Origin: Parus major
Lineage: Eukaryota; Chordata; Aves; Passeriformes; Paridae
Direction: 5' to 3'
Assembly (NCBI RefSeq): GCF_001522545.3
Contig: NC_031774.1
Location: 26,049,824 to 26,113,823 of the forward strand
Length of the DNA stretch: 64,000 nucleotides
A model generated the notes under the pieces. The model did no database searches. It was not told the DNA's origin and was given only the letters and a program-made list of their open reading frames with translations. Numbering within the stretch: the first letter of the stretch is position 1; the number at the start of each line of letters is the position of its first letter. A program made the translations under genes and the position numbers. Of the stretch, positions 1 through 26,698 are shown one piece after another.

Positions 1-41
1 AGTCCGAGCTGCTACTGCCTAGGACTCTGTATCTGCGCAAC
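1..41 (-). CDS. TTBK2: TTBK2 coding exon 14 (last), 5' part only
   Basis: Only 41 nt are inside the window. The acceptor CTTCTTAAG (AG at 43-42) is followed by G, which completes R1092 (AG|G), then LRRYRVLGSSSSD, matching the human start LRRYKVLGSSNSD of the final exon. The remaining Ser/Arg/Pro-rich tail, the stop codon and the 3' UTR lie beyond position 1. The exon is too short to appear as an open frame and was found by phase and by expected sequence. Confidence 0.93.
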
Positions 42-1035
42 CTTAAGAAGAAATGAAGAAATATTATTTCTATTTCCACCTATTTCCACCTATTCACTAA
101 AATTCAAATAAAAACTGTTTCACTAGAAACTAAAGAGGAGCTTGCATTGCTGAACAGATATCTGGAGCTCTATTTTTCCATTAGGTAGAAATGTTTGGAT
201 CTAGGTTTTGGCTTCTGTGTTGTTCAGCTCAACACAGTATTTATATTTACATAAACTCACCCACATAAACAGCCTCAGTATTTATAGGATAACTGAAATT
301 TCCTGGTGGTATTGGAAGAAGTGCACTGAAGAGCAGTGCTTATTGCCATTGCTTCAGAGGGATACATCCTGTGCACCACCAGTACACTCCCATACAATTT
401 TAAGGGATGACAAGTCCCACTGCAACTTCCTTCAAAGGATTTTGCACGACTGTATCAAAATCATCCTTATCTTTGGAATGTAGACACTGATGAAACTAGG
501 TTGTGGTTGTCTGCATATAGATGGGGCAAAGAGGTGGTCTTCTAAAATTCACTCTGCCCTCCTTTAGTTAGATGCTTTACTTAGACATGATCTGAGCATA
601 GCTAATTGACTCAACGCTGATGACTGGAATTTTCAAATATTTACAATGTCTACATTAAGAACAGGAAAATTTTCAAGGGGGCTGAATATAACAGCTCCTA
701 AAAATTTCAATGGGTTTGCAAATAACCAGCAGGTCTGGAAAAGTGACCTCACTTTAAAAAAATGTGTAAAGATTTAATTACAGATTGTCAGGTTTCAAAA
801 TATTGAATACACATCTATTGATGTATTAGTTTTAACAGTGAACCAGGCTCTTTCTTGTGTAACAGCTTCTCCTCAATCATTCTCCAACAATGTAAGGTTT
901 CTCAGAGAATTGAAGCTCAGCATGTTTTAAAAAATTAGTTAAAGGATGGAACTTCTACAGGGTTACATCCTGCACAGTAACTGCAGTCTAATCCATTTCC
1001 AATCTGAAAATCTATTTCTATTTTCTCTGCATTAC
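42..1035 (-). other. TTBK2 intron between coding exons 13 and 14
   Basis: 994 bp, GTAAT...AAG. It is AT-rich, with two copies of TATTTCCACC side by side near 70-92. No other gene or repeat was recognised. Confidence 0.9.
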
Positions 1036-2300
1036 CTAGCTTCAACCCCAGGTCTAGTAGGCGGTTTTCCTGGTGGTGGCCGAGGAAAGAACTGAGCTGA
1101 ACTTGAACTGGTGACTTGATCAGTGGTTGCCCAAGACACCGGCCTTGGAATCTTGCTTTTTCTGGACTGAGGGCTGCTTGGAGACAAAGAGCTATCTTCA
1201 TTCTGCTTACTGAAATGAGAGTCCAGTGTCAATCTAGAAAATGAAGCTAAGACATCATCCTCAGAAAACGGTACTGGAGCAGCAGCCGTTTTTTCCTCCA
1301 GTGACTTATCAGAGGCACTTGAGAGGTCACCAAGGAAAGATTTGAGCTGTCTCTTTTCCATAAGTAATTTGACCAAGTCTGTCTGATGGGCCTTTTTAAG
1401 AAGAAGCTTTTCCTTTGCAGAAACAGAAGAGGAATCTGACATTGAGTCTATCTCTTGTGCTAAAACTGGGATTCGACTCTGCCTGAATACAAAAGAAGTT
1501 TTAACCGAGTCCTTCTTAGATCGATAAGAATTCTCATTTTCTGAAATGCAGTGGAATAACTCTCCATTTCTGGGGGCATTTTTCTCTTTTTTATTCTCCT
1601 GCTGCAAAAAAGTAGTAAGGGCCACTTGGTGGCATTTCAAGTCTTGGCTATGGACTTCTTCCTTATCAGAATGAAAACCATTTTCCTGAACAGTTGCTAT
1701 TTTGCTTGCCTGTCTATTGACATGTGCATTATTAAGTCTTGAGGGAGACAATTCTGATGTTTTCGGTGCTATTGACTTCAGAACCTCATCTTGATTTGGC
1801 ACCAAACAGACAGGCCTTGACTTTGATTCTTGAGCTGCCTCAGTACTTGTTAGAGGTTCCTCCTCTGCAGATTTTGAGTTTCCTGGCAAAGAATTTTGTT
1901 CTTTGCTTAGCATTTCAACGGCATCCTCAGAAACCACTGGGAGGCCTTCTTCCTCAGCCTCCTCCGCAGGAATCTTTCCAAGTTCTTTCTCTTCCTGTAT
2001 CCCATTGTGTTCAGATAGATCCTTCTGGTCACAGTCCAGGACATCAACAGATTCTTTGACAAGTCCTTCCCTGCCAAGCACGTCTTGGTTAATATTAAGC
2101 ATCAAATCTGGTCTGCTGGCACTAGCTGGAAGTGCATCCTCTGTCCCAACCAAACCTGGCAAACCTTCCTTTGGAGAGGAAAGTTCCACAGTGTGTTCCA
2201 CAGACTGACCATCCTGCTCTCTTCTCTCTAGCTGATGGCCATAGTGAAAGCTCTCTGAAGCAGATTGTGTGGATGCCACTGAAGGTCTGGGTATTGTTAT
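1036..2300 (-). CDS. TTBK2: TTBK2 coding exon 13: long disordered C-terminal region with EB1 and CEP164 motifs
   Basis: 1265 nt, residues 671-1091 plus two bases of codon 1092. It starts ITIPRPSVASTQSAS as in human. The first half (about 690-900) is acidic and diverged; the second half is well conserved. Motifs seen: SRIP at 945-948 and SKIP at 1052-1055, both SxIP motifs of the kind that bind EB1; SVSAKEKLLLKKAHQTDLVK at about 962-981; and the proline-rich segment FFPRPPPGKPPTRPG (1074-1088), the part of human TTBK2 that binds the CEP164 WW domain. The acceptor is CCAATACAG; the donor is GAAGCTAG|GTAAT, phase 2. Open frames on the plus strand here are antisense shadows. Confidence 0.96.
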
Positions 2301-5235
2301 CTGTATTGGAAAATTTAAAAAAAAGGTAAGAAATTAGGGAATGTTCTAAAAGTAACATACTTTAAATAGCAGCTTTGGTTCCACGTCTTCAAGATACATT
2401 ATATAATGATTCCTATGAATCACAATTTTCAAATAATACCTAACTTCATAATGTCATGTAGATAATTAGGAAAAAAAATAGTCTATCAACCTAAAACAGA
2501 AATATGTAACATATAAAAACAAGCATAATGTCAGTAAAATATGTTGCTGATAGTAAATAAACCCCCTGGAAATGAGATCCAACCAAACGGGCAGATTTTT
2601 GTTTACTTTATTTGCTATTATTTATTTATTTTTATTTACCTTCGTTTGATTATTCTTTGATTTACATTTGCATATAAATGTAAAATCCTTAACAAGTACA
2701 CAGCAATATTTTTAGACAAATACAGAAGACAAAAAACACATTGATGTTTAGATTCAGAATCTGGATGGAGTAAGTTGGTGTATGAATCTGACACAATCTG
2801 GACTCAACAGGAAGTGGAAACTGGAGTCCGAGTTTGGTTAAAAACACTTTCTCGATGCACAACTGCTAGAAGACACAACTAGTGAAGTGTTGCTAGGATT
2901 ATGCTATGTTACAATACAGAATTTACTTACAGATTTTGTTACAGAAATTGTATATGGTGCTGAGCTTACTGGGCTTGTGCAAGAGCTAGTACATTGGTAC
3001 TACAGGCAATAAAAACCGAAGAAAACAGAAAAGGGAAAAAAAAAGAAAAAACAACCAAAAAAACAGAGAGACTGGCAGCAAGAGTCTATCTTTTGTCTTC
3101 TTTATAATTTGTTTTTAAGTTTGGGCCAATACAGTGCTCCATGTTTGCTGAATTAAAATGGTACATTGAGCAAACTTCTGAAGTTACTCAGTTTTGGCAA
3201 AACAGTCCTCCTTGTCTCCTCTTACTCTCAGTCTGGATTCTTTCATCTTAAAGAAACACTATTTCTCTCTTGAGACAGTGAAGTGTTTCTTAGTTTAAAA
3301 GACTTCTTTTGAGAGAATCCAAGAACATCAGTTCAGCTAGAACTGATAGATTCTAGAACTAGCTAGATCTAGGAAATGGATTTTTTTTTTAAAAAGCACC
3401 TTTCCATGATTAGATAATTTAGTACCTAAATCTCAAGTGTTAAAAACAGTTTAGCAAGAACTCTGCACAGAAAGGAAAATGGATCAAACTGGAGGGAAAA
3501 AAATAAGAAAAAGGGTTTATGAAACAGGGCAGCTGTTCCATAGGTTTTCATACATATGTAGGAACTTGCCCTAAGACAATACATCTCCAGGTAACCTTAA
3601 CTGAACGACTTGCTTTCATATGACAAAGGAACTTATTTTGGCCTGTCAGATAAAAATCATCAGCTCATTTACAAATTCTCATCTACAAGCTGGGTAAAAG
3701 CGGGTTCAGGAAAATTTAATGCAGTGCTTGGAAGAGCAGGTTCAAATTTTGGAGAGATCACTTGGGCATTTGCTGTCCACTGAGCTCTGTCTTTAGCTTG
3801 TTTCAATACCTTGTTCTCTAGGGCTGCAGATGCATCTCAAAAGTAAGGACATGTAAAATTTTTCCTTTTCCAAACTTTTCACTTAATAAGCTAGTCTATT
3901 TGCCAATTCAAATAACTCAGGATTAAAACACCAGAGTTGTCTTCCACATAGCTGAAGGATGACTTCCCTTAGAATAGCATGATCCTGGTAAGCCCACAAC
4001 TTACAGAGGTGAGACAACCTTAGGGATTTGCTTTCAGGAGGATATTTATTTGATACATTTCCAGAAGAACTGCAACTGCATTTAAATCCTCCTTTGCTCA
4101 AATTTGTTGACATGAAAACTCTCTTTTCCTTGGGATACTTCTCTCACATGTTAATTCTTTGCTAGAAGTAAGCAGGTCTGATATGAAGTTAATTTACATT
4201 TTTCAACAGCCTTTATATCCTTTGCCACATCTGGAGAGAGAATTTTCTAGACTTTCAGGCACATCTTGATTTAACCCTTACATTTGAGAAAGAGGAGATT
4301 AGGCTTGTTGAACCACCTATAATCAAACAGGCAGGAGCTATTTGCGAAAAAAAAAACCCACTGAACAAATGGAAAAAAGAAAAGGATATTGGACTAAGTA
4401 TCAATAAAGACCCAGTACTACTGAGCAATTCATAGTTTCAGAAATGGCTTTTTGAACACTTATATCACTTTCTGGATTTGTATTCACTAACAAACAAATG
4501 GTTGATTTCTCACATAGTCAATACATCTCTTACTAGTCTTCTCAAAGAACAAGAACTGGATTATATCCTTGCTGAGCTTGCCATTTTATTATTTTATGGG
4601 TAACCATAAATGATCCTCATATTTTTATTTCTTGTGCTACTATATACACTCTTATCCTATGCAAACTTTTATGTTTAATCATGTCAGTTATCGAAAACAC
4701 TAAACCTGAGGAACAAAGATTACAATTCATCTAAGAAGTAAAATATGGGGAATACAACTTAAAATCCTACCTTTCGGTTCACTATGATATCTAGTTTATA
4801 ACACTGTTTATTGCAATTCCCATACTTCAACAGGTGTTATATGATATAACACATCACTAAAAATGTCTAAGAAAATATAGGGAACAATGAGTTTGAGACT
4901 CTCCTTTCACTTCAAGTATTTGAATTAAATTAACCACATAGTCTTGAATCTTTTGGCCTTTCCTAAATAATTTCCAAATTCCTTTCTGTTTTCTCAAATT
5001 CACACTTGAACTAAGATGAGAAATTATCCTGAAAGATAATTTCTTCAAGAAATTCTGTGTGACAGTTAGTGGAATGTCAAGAAGGAAAAAGAGCAAAACA
5101 ACAACAAAAGGATGTCTCAGACATCCTTTATGACATCTGGTAAACTTTCCTCCTTTTAAACCTTTGTCAGGCTGCAATAGTGATATGCTTGCATGAATGC
5201 CTCTGTGTACATATACAGGTGTATATATACATACA

Positions 5236-5278
<43 letters not shown>

Positions 5279-8200
5279 AGCTATATGTATATATACATAT
5301 ACAGCTAATTGTAGAGGAATGAAATACTGACTTTAGGTCTGCAAAGTTGCTAAGTCTGAAAGACATAAAGGTGTGAATATGGATTATTGTACAATATCAG
5401 CAATAGCTTCTTCCTTCCACTCATGATGTCTGATACTTCTGCATGTCAAGTGCTGTCAGGACTTCAGGCCTCTTAGAAAAATGGTGTACAGATTTGTTTC
5501 CTGATAATCCTTTCATTATTTGTAATTTCTCATATTAATATGCCATCATTATATTACTGGACATTCTGAAGATACTTCACCTAATCAGTTTACTCTTTAG
5601 AACATCTTTCCTACTTAGTAAACCTCGAAGCATTTCTTTGTATCCAGGAGAATAAACTCCATGTATCCTTTCTCTTTTCCCTGCTTCTTTTTCACCCATG
5701 GTAGCCAGCAGGAATACAACCAATGTTAGCACGAGTCTGCAACTTTGACAAGACCAAAAAATCTCCCTAAATCTTTCCAGTTCATCAGCTTCCTCGTCAT
5801 GAGTTTTGTTTACTTACATCCCTTAACTTCTATTTCCTTGCACAACATTATGCCTCTGCAAAGAAATTTGAACTGCAGATTGCATGGAAGTGCCAAGGGT
5901 ATATAGGTGCAGCGTCCTGTAATTAACTGAGTGCCATTCTCACACGAGTAAACCACTGCTGTGCTTTACATCTTGGGAGACAGCTCACAGCTTCCTGCTC
6001 AAAATACACCTACTTCGCAAAATACTCCATTCCTATCACTCCTACTGACTTTCTAGAGTGTAATCCTATTGTAACCCTTACATTCCATCCCCAGATTAAG
6101 TTTACAGCAGGGAAGTTAAAGACAATTAATTACACATTTACTAAAGTGTATTGGCTGCTTCTACAAATAGACTAATATGGACATAAACAGGAGAAGTACA
6201 TGGCTGTAATTCAGTGTTATGGAACATCAGACTAGAGATTATTGTAAATTTTGTTACTGAATCCCTTTCAACAGCCCCATATATATAGTACAGCAAGCGC
6301 TGCAGGCATTTGTAGGAACTGCTGGTCCCCAGGACACTCTATTTTTTTGGTAAAAGCTCACATGTGGCAGTCCCTAATCCTAGACTAAACAGAAGTAACA
6401 TATGAAGATTTTTTATATCTGAAAAGAGGCACATGTTGCTCTCCACAGCTTTTCAGATATGTTATTTCTTCTATATTAATTTTGGCATTGATTTACATGG
6501 ATGTTGTGAGAAATGGGAAGAGGTTGGAATAAGATGCAGAGCTATAAATGTACAACTCTGTTTCCAAATTTTCTAATGTGATAGGTAGCTTTTGAGGATA
6601 AAGAACATTGAGATCTGCATGTACAGTCTTTCTGTAAGGCTTATTAGCCATGGACTGACTTCTGAATTCTTTCAACATCTTCCATTTTCAGTTATTCCTA
6701 CACCACTTACCAGATAAAATAAGATTTTGTTGTTGTTCTAATATAAAAACTGTATCCTCAAATAACCAATAGGACAAATATTGATTGCTCTGAAAATAGT
6801 ATCTTTAATTGCTTTTAGAGAATGACTGTGACTGTTAATAAGTGGCTAATTAGTTTGGTAACATGACTAAAACAAGTACTCATTCAATTTGAAACTACTT
6901 CTATATAATAAGCAGTATAAACCAGTTGAAGAACACTCCTGAAATTTACTGCTAAAATGGAAAGCAGAGGCACTTACAGACTATTACTTCATAACACACA
7001 GTACTTCTGTGATACTGCTATTAATATGGTCAGTATTGTAGTATTTTTCTTGAGTTCCACATAAATGGTTCATTTCAAACAAAAAAGAACATTAATTTGC
7101 CTTAATGCACATTCAGAGGTGTGAAGTTTTTTTCTCTGTAATTACACTTGCACTAGAATCATATGTGAATTTAATAATAGAAGAAAAATATTTTAAGAAA
7201 TAAAGACGTCTAAATTAAAAATTATCTTGTGGATGATACTATAGACAGTATGTACACTTATTTACCGGCACAATATTAATTAGATTAATTAAAACTTCAT
7301 TACATGAGAAAGAATCATTAGTCATTATGTCCTGAACTTTAACTATCTATTTATTTCAAGATGATTATAGCATGAAGTGTTGTCATGGAAACAATTATTG
7401 ACCCCAGAGTTAATAAACTCGCCATGGGAAATCCCACAGACCACTTAGCTTTCCTGAAACATCTTCACTTATTTTATGCTAATGAAATTATGATGTTAGA
7501 AAAATGTAATAAATCACACATGTTTTGTGTAGGATTGGCATTTTAAAAGAATAATTTATAAAAGAAAAACTAAAACTTCAAGGACAGACAAGAATAGCTG
7601 AGATCTGTGATTTCCAATTTTGGGAATCTTAAAAGCACTGCTGATGCCAGAAAACACAAACATTTAAAACAATTATAACTTTTTATATATTTGGGGTTTT
7701 TTGACTCAATGTATGTGGATGCTATTACCAAGTCAAATTCATTGTCCAGACCTTCATGACTTTTCTGTTGCATCTAGTAGAGAAACCTGCAGAAGCAGAA
7801 TGGCCAAGAATGGTTCTATCACTAGAAATGGAAATGTTCCCTACAGCAACACACTATTTGGAAAAAATTAAGTCATTCATGCTGACTGCTTGTCCTCAAC
7901 TCTTAATCACTTAATTTACAACTTGGAAAGTTCCCATTGGAAGAATTTAACATGCTGTACTACTTAATTCTTCTTTACACCAAAAGCAGATGTGAAAAAA
8001 GTATGCCTGAAGAATTTCCTTCAGACAAAACACTGCCCCAAAAAGGCAGCATTTAGGTTTCTATGTATCAGATATTTCCTTTGACACTTGGATAAAAGTA
8101 ACAAATAAAAATTTTCACTTGTCTGCATCAGAAAAATAGTGCATAGAATAGCATTCTTCTAGAAACTTCATTATCAATATAAAATCTAGTTGCTTAAAAG

Positions 8201-11200
8201 AATGTAAGCCAAGCTAAAAATTATAGATAAATTAACAACTATTAATTACCCTTTCATGAATGAGATGGTAAAACATCTGTACATTTTTCCTACTTAATAA
8301 AATCAAATCTACTGTGTATGAAACAGTTCTAGAAGCTACAAACTGGACTAACTCCTTGAATTTCTGCCTTGATTAAAACAGGAAAGAACCTAACTTAAAC
8401 CTCATGCTGACTCAACATAGTTTCCATCAGGATAGGTAACAAGAGGCATACAAATTCTGTAAAATCTGAAATTAGAACCTTTTTTCTACAAACTATGGCT
8501 TTAACCACGGCAGCAGCAAAAATACAGACTCACTGAACAGAGAAAACCTTTTCCCCCATTTCTTTCAAGAACACATCTATTTGATAACTTGCCATGCCTT
8601 GAAAATGAAGACCAGAAGAGGATTTCTGGACAAATGTATCCCTTCATGACATTTTAAATAAACCAGAGTGTTAACTAGCTGAGTTTTATAGTAATCCTAC
8701 CATACATGCCAAGTTAACACGACTGACAAATTTGAAAAGAACACTTTGGGGTTTTGTTTGTTTATTTGTGGTTTCAAAAGGGATTATTAAATGTGAAAAC
8801 CAATGTAAATTTCATTCTCTTGCAATTGCAGAATAGTGAAACCTGCTAGAATTAGTTAATTAAGAAAAGCAAAATTTACAACAATTATGTGCACTCCTGG
8901 CCCACAAACTTGAAATGCCTAAAGTAAAAAAAAAAATAAATTATAAGGGATATGCATTCTTTCTCTAAATAACCCTTGAACATGTCAAGAAGTCTTACCT
9001 TATTCTTCCATAGGTCCCTGAATTCCAGTGAGAAGCTTAAAATTAAGGTAAATTTTTCATCTCAGATCAGTATATTATTTCTCATCTCACATGCAAATAT
9101 GAAAGTGATGGCTTGCATCTCCATAGATTCTTGTGTGGGAAGATTTTAGAGCATTTTTTAACTAATTATATAAGTATATAATTACAAAATATTTTTCAAA
9201 TTTTCCAATAAGGTAGAAATTTGAGAAATTTATTATAAATTGTCTATATTTATTATTATAAATTCTCTTTATTTATTATAAAGATAAAATATTTGTATAA
9301 GTGCCAACTAATTCTAATTGCTTAACCTGAGAAACACAAATTATCCTTCCCTAGCAAAATGCATAACCATAAAATAATTAAATTTAAATTAGCCTCCCTT
9401 ACATATGTAATTAAGCACACTGAAGAAAGAAAATACACCTGAATGACAGACAAAACTGGAGTCCACCTTTGTTAAGGGCTGTATCATATTGTAGAGCAGC
9501 CAGTTTAGAAATATTCTATATTGCTGCAGTGGCTAGAAGAGGTGTTCACTATCTTATTGCAAAATTCAAGCTGAGAAACCAGAGATAAAAATCTGAGGTC
9601 ACTGATTCTGATTGTTTCTTAAGACACAGCTACACATTTAGCACTACAGCTACTTAAGCAGTATCTTCACACACAGAGCTGGCCAGTAGCAGCTGCACTC
9701 ACATCACCTTTACCTTTAACCTCACACAACACCCGATGCAGCTCTCTAAATGAGCAGACAACTCACCTGGTTGAAAAATTCACAGAAAGAAAGAAAAAGG
9801 TTAGGTTTCAAGAGGATTTGCTGTACAATTTGACCATGCTCTAGGTGAGAAGGATACTAATAGCACTCCAGATACACTCTTCATACCCAAGTACAACGAA
9901 TTCATCTGGTTTTTTATGAGCTGTAATGCTACCACACTCTTTTCTTTATGCTGTGAGTTGAATAACTAAGGAGAGCTGAAGCAAAACACTCCAATTCTCT
10001 TCCATTATTTATGTATGGCAAGACAGGAGTCCTCTATTGAACAAATATAGCCTCTCTGCACTAGTGAGCAGAGAACAGAGATTTTTATGACCTCCTCTAT
10101 CTGATACCAAAGTACAGGAAGATAGGTTAGAGTTCCTGAACCCTCATTCATCAAAAATCTGTAAAGAAAGTCACTTTGCTTGATTTCAGAAACAAATGTA
10201 TCATTTCTTATTTTTTAATACATGAAACTAAATTCAACAGTACAGATCCCTGACCTCTGCAATTCATTAGTTATGAATGCTGAACCAAATTGCAGACACA
10301 GGAAAGATGTGAGAATATATTCGGTACCAAATATTTATACAGACTAACATAAATGACATTAAAATTCTTTTAAGTATTTAAAATGTGTCAAAAAAGAAGG
10401 ACTTGCAAAAGTTTTTGAATTTTTCAGTTGAGCCATGAAGTACATGAGGCTTTCATTGTAGGAATGAACTAAACAATTATGTTCTTGTTTTTTCCATAGG
10501 AAATGACAAACTTGAAATTGGTAACACATTTAGGACTTTCAAATCATAGCTCAAAAAGCAATGCAGAGTCAAGCACTTACCAGGTAAGAGGAAAGAAGAG
10601 GCTTAATGCTTACTCCACCAAGCAGCACCACCTGGCACAATGCCAGGTCTTCTTCACATGACAGAGTATATCACTTTGCAGTCATTATTAATATTGCAGG
10701 TGTATTTATTTTTTGGGTACTAAGGAAGCCAGAGAAGACCCTCTGTGCCAACTTGCTAACTTGCTTTTTCTGAGCATTGTGCACATTTCACTAAGTCTGC
10801 TAATTACACCTGCAATAGATTCTGATTGAAAAACTTAAATCATAGCTACAGACCAAAAAAAAACAAAAACAAAAACATAATTTTGCATCCTAGGTACAAA
10901 CCAATGCCAAAAAGTCCTGAAGCTTAACTCATAATGACTCAATTTCTCTTAGGTCCTCTGTCCTAGTCAATACATCAGCCATCATGAAGAATGTTACTGT
11001 TTCTTTCTATACATCAAGCACAGAAATATAGATTGTTTTATATTCAGCTGAAAAACAGTCAGGGGTTTGACTTGTTAGCACACATCAATGATCCCATGGA
11101 ATTTTGGAAGTAACTAAGGTTGATGGATTACTTTTAATATCAACACACCTGTTCATTCTTCACACCATCTGTAATATAGAACTATACTGAAAAATACACT

Positions 11201-12062
11201 GGCAATCAAAGGCAACACAAAATATGATCCAAATGAAATATTAATGGTAAAATGATGATGATATGTTAGTCTTATGCATTAATGCTATATCATACTGCTT
11301 TACCCAACAATGCAAACTCCTGCTACTTAGCAAATCTCAACATTTTTGTGACTAATACAAAAATTACTTCAATTATGATTGCAAGCCTTCATCTTCCATA
11401 TTGAAATGAAACTGGAAATACAAAACTATAAAAAGCCCCATTTCTCTACTGACATTTTTCATTACCTGTGACCCCTATCAATTGCCATCTTTATTTTATA
11501 TACTGTAGGCAGGGGAAAATTAATTATTTGCTAATAATAAAAACTATCTATTTCTATTGAATTTGATGATCCCTTTTGGTCACATTAAAATAGTTTAGGA
11601 TAGTCCAAATTTCAATATGTGCTCCCAATTTGAAATTCAGCTGGTACTGTGATTATAGAAACCCATTATCCTTAGTTTTAAATAAAGAAAAAATAAATAA
11701 AAATCTATATTTCATAACCCCATCTCTTTTCAAGCGAAAATCTCTGAGGAAGTGAATCTGTTTTCCAGAACATCCAGAGATGCTCTGTGCTCCAGATCTT
11801 AACCTGAATAAACAACTCTTTAAATACTCCTCTCTTCTAAGTGGGACAAAGTATCTTCCTCACAGAGCATTCCCAACTCTATTCCTGGAAAAGATCCATT
11901 CTTACTCCCCAGCTTGATCCTTCAAAACATTTTTTAGATGCTGTGTATAGCAGTATGATTAGCATCTGCCTGCTACTAGACTGCACAGAGTGACTGAAAA
12001 TGTTAAACTTTGCAGATGACTGCTACAATGCAGTCACTTCTATGAAGACAAGGCTTATTCAC
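2301..12062 (-). other. TTBK2 intron sequence downstream of the candidate cassette exon
   Basis: About 9.8 kb of AT-rich intron. It holds the (AT)n microsatellite at 5239-5276. The open frames here are short and without recognisable motifs. No recognised transposon. Confidence 0.85.
5239..5276. repeat. (AT)n microsatellite with flanking imperfect TA/CATA repeats
   Basis: 19 uninterrupted AT units, flanked on both sides (about 5208-5304) by imperfect TATATACATACA-type repeats. A minus-strand open frame of 169 codons across it is an artefact of the repeat. Confidence 0.95.
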
Positions 12063-12311
12063 CTGCTCAGGTTGTGCTTTTGAGATGCGAATGACAGGGG
12101 GGAACTTGTTGCCACAGGGAATGACAGGAAGCTGCCTACGACCAGTTGAGCAGGAGGAAGAGGAGTGGCTCTCAGCTGACTGACTCCTTGGTAAAGCAGC
12201 CTCCCTCAGAGGGTCCAAGTGGATGGATAGATAGGCTATAGGGCTCATGGTGCGGAGGATGGGACTTGAAATTCTCGGAGTGGAGAAATGCAGCATATGA
12301 CATGAGTTGAG
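12063..12311 (-). CDS. TTBK2: Candidate in-frame cassette exon of TTBK2 (83 codons)
   Basis: Not in the canonical human protein as I recall it. Seen: acceptor with a pyrimidine-rich tract ending TTGTTCTCACAG (AG at 12313-12312), donor CAG|GTGAAT at 12062, length 249 nt, phase 0 at both ends, no stop in the reading frame, and clearly higher GC than the introns on either side. Exon 12 ends and exon 13 begins in phase 0, so inclusion would insert 83 residues after residue 670. The peptide starts LNSCHMLHFSTPRISS, has a Ser-rich middle (SQSAESHSSSS) and a basic end (GRRQLPVIPCGNKFPPVIR). I recognise no domain. Alternatives: a chance open frame, or an exon retained in some vertebrates and lost or rarely used in mammals. 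No expression evidence is available here. Confidence 0.65.

Positions 12312-26698
<14,387 letters not shown>

Noticed and set aside
1739..2208. Plus-strand open frames over the large exon
   Set aside because: They are antisense to coding exon 13, whose minus-strand reading matches TTBK2. The plus-strand products have no recognisable motif.
3883..4113. Cys-rich minus-strand open frame of 76 codons in the large intron
   Set aside because: No phase-compatible acceptor and donor pair, no family match, and ordinary intron composition.
4857..5366. Minus-strand open frame of 169 codons
   Set aside because: The middle is an Ile-Tyr repeat produced by the (AT)n microsatellite. It has no splice-site or family support.
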